Source of the DNA: an uncultured Bacilli bacterium
GTDB taxonomy: Bacteria > Bacillota_I > Bacilli_A > RF39 > UBA660
Assembly (NCBI GenBank): GCA_947593275.1
Contig: CANQDN010000090.1
Location: forward strand, 1 to 5,215
Reading direction: 5' to 3'
DNA length: 5,215 bases
Position 1 is the first letter of the stretch. Each line of letters opens with the position of its first letter. The notes under the pieces were generated by a model. It was not told where the DNA came from. It did not search any database and saw only the letters and a list, made by a program, of their open reading frames with translations. This document shows, in pieces, positions 5,176-5,215 of the stretch. Both the position numbers and the translations under genes were made by a program.

Positions 5176-5215
5176 ATGCAAAAGAGGAAGAGGAAAAACA
5201 CAGTCTTATTAAAAG
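5176..5215 (+). CDS. Start of a second TasA-like secreted protein (cut by window edge)
   Basis: Only 13 codons are visible, reading MQKRKRKNTVLLK. RKNTVLL matches the TasA-like protein upstream at both protein and DNA level, so this is probably the basic start of the leader of a tandem paralogue. Its N-terminus carries a longer basic run (KRKRK). No ribosome binding site precedes ATG 5176. The purine-rich GAGGAAGAGG lies inside the coding frame, so a different start downstream cannot be excluded. Confidence 0.55.
   Translation, partial: MQKRKRKNTVLLK
5191..5212 (+). repeat. 22-bp direct repeat, copy 2
   Basis: Identical to 4209-4230. It spans codons RKNTVLL of the truncated right-end gene. 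The copies are 982 bases apart, about one gene plus intergenic spacer. Confidence 0.9.

Overview
The window is very AT-rich with standard-code genes: TGG encodes Trp and every complete gene ends in TAA. Starts are mostly ATG, with strong AAAGAGGTG-type ribosome binding sites. This composition, the TasA-like proteins with a KNTVLLTVIAVATLL leader, and the secreted YWRIIRINGDG-type protein suggest a low-GC Bacillota, probably an uncultured gut Bacilli/Mollicutes-like lineage (RF39-like). That placement rests on family memory, not a search.

Layout from the left. A large secreted or anchored protein of unknown function runs off the left edge on the minus strand (1-1099). It has its own -10 box and an imperfect dyad upstream. 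Next, also on minus, is a stand-alone Fic-fold protein (1269-1916) with its own extended -10 promoter and a terminator. It keeps a class II-like inhibitory motif but has Gln in place of the catalytic His. A compact minus-strand cluster follows, read from right to left: a short DinJ/RelB-like antitoxin with no toxin (3921-4115), a bacterial PH-domain protein (3413-3862), a membrane-anchored propeller-like protein (2322-3410) and a small two-LysM protein (1976-2278), closed by a terminator that overlaps the last stop codon.

At about 4107-4202 the direction switches. Overlapping divergent promoters share a perfect 16-bp palindrome, which is a plausible operator for the ribbon-helix-helix antitoxin. 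To the right on plus is a TasA/camelysin-like secreted protein (4203-5078) with a strong terminator. The window then ends in the first 13 codons of what looks like a second copy (5176 onward), sharing an identical 22-bp stretch near its start.

Taken together the locus is a cell-surface accessory region. At least four products are secreted, anchored or wall-binding, and two small regulatory or modification proteins (DinJ-like and Fic) sit among them. I see no rRNA, tRNA, CRISPR array, transposase or phage gene. No gap between genes exceeds about 170 bases.
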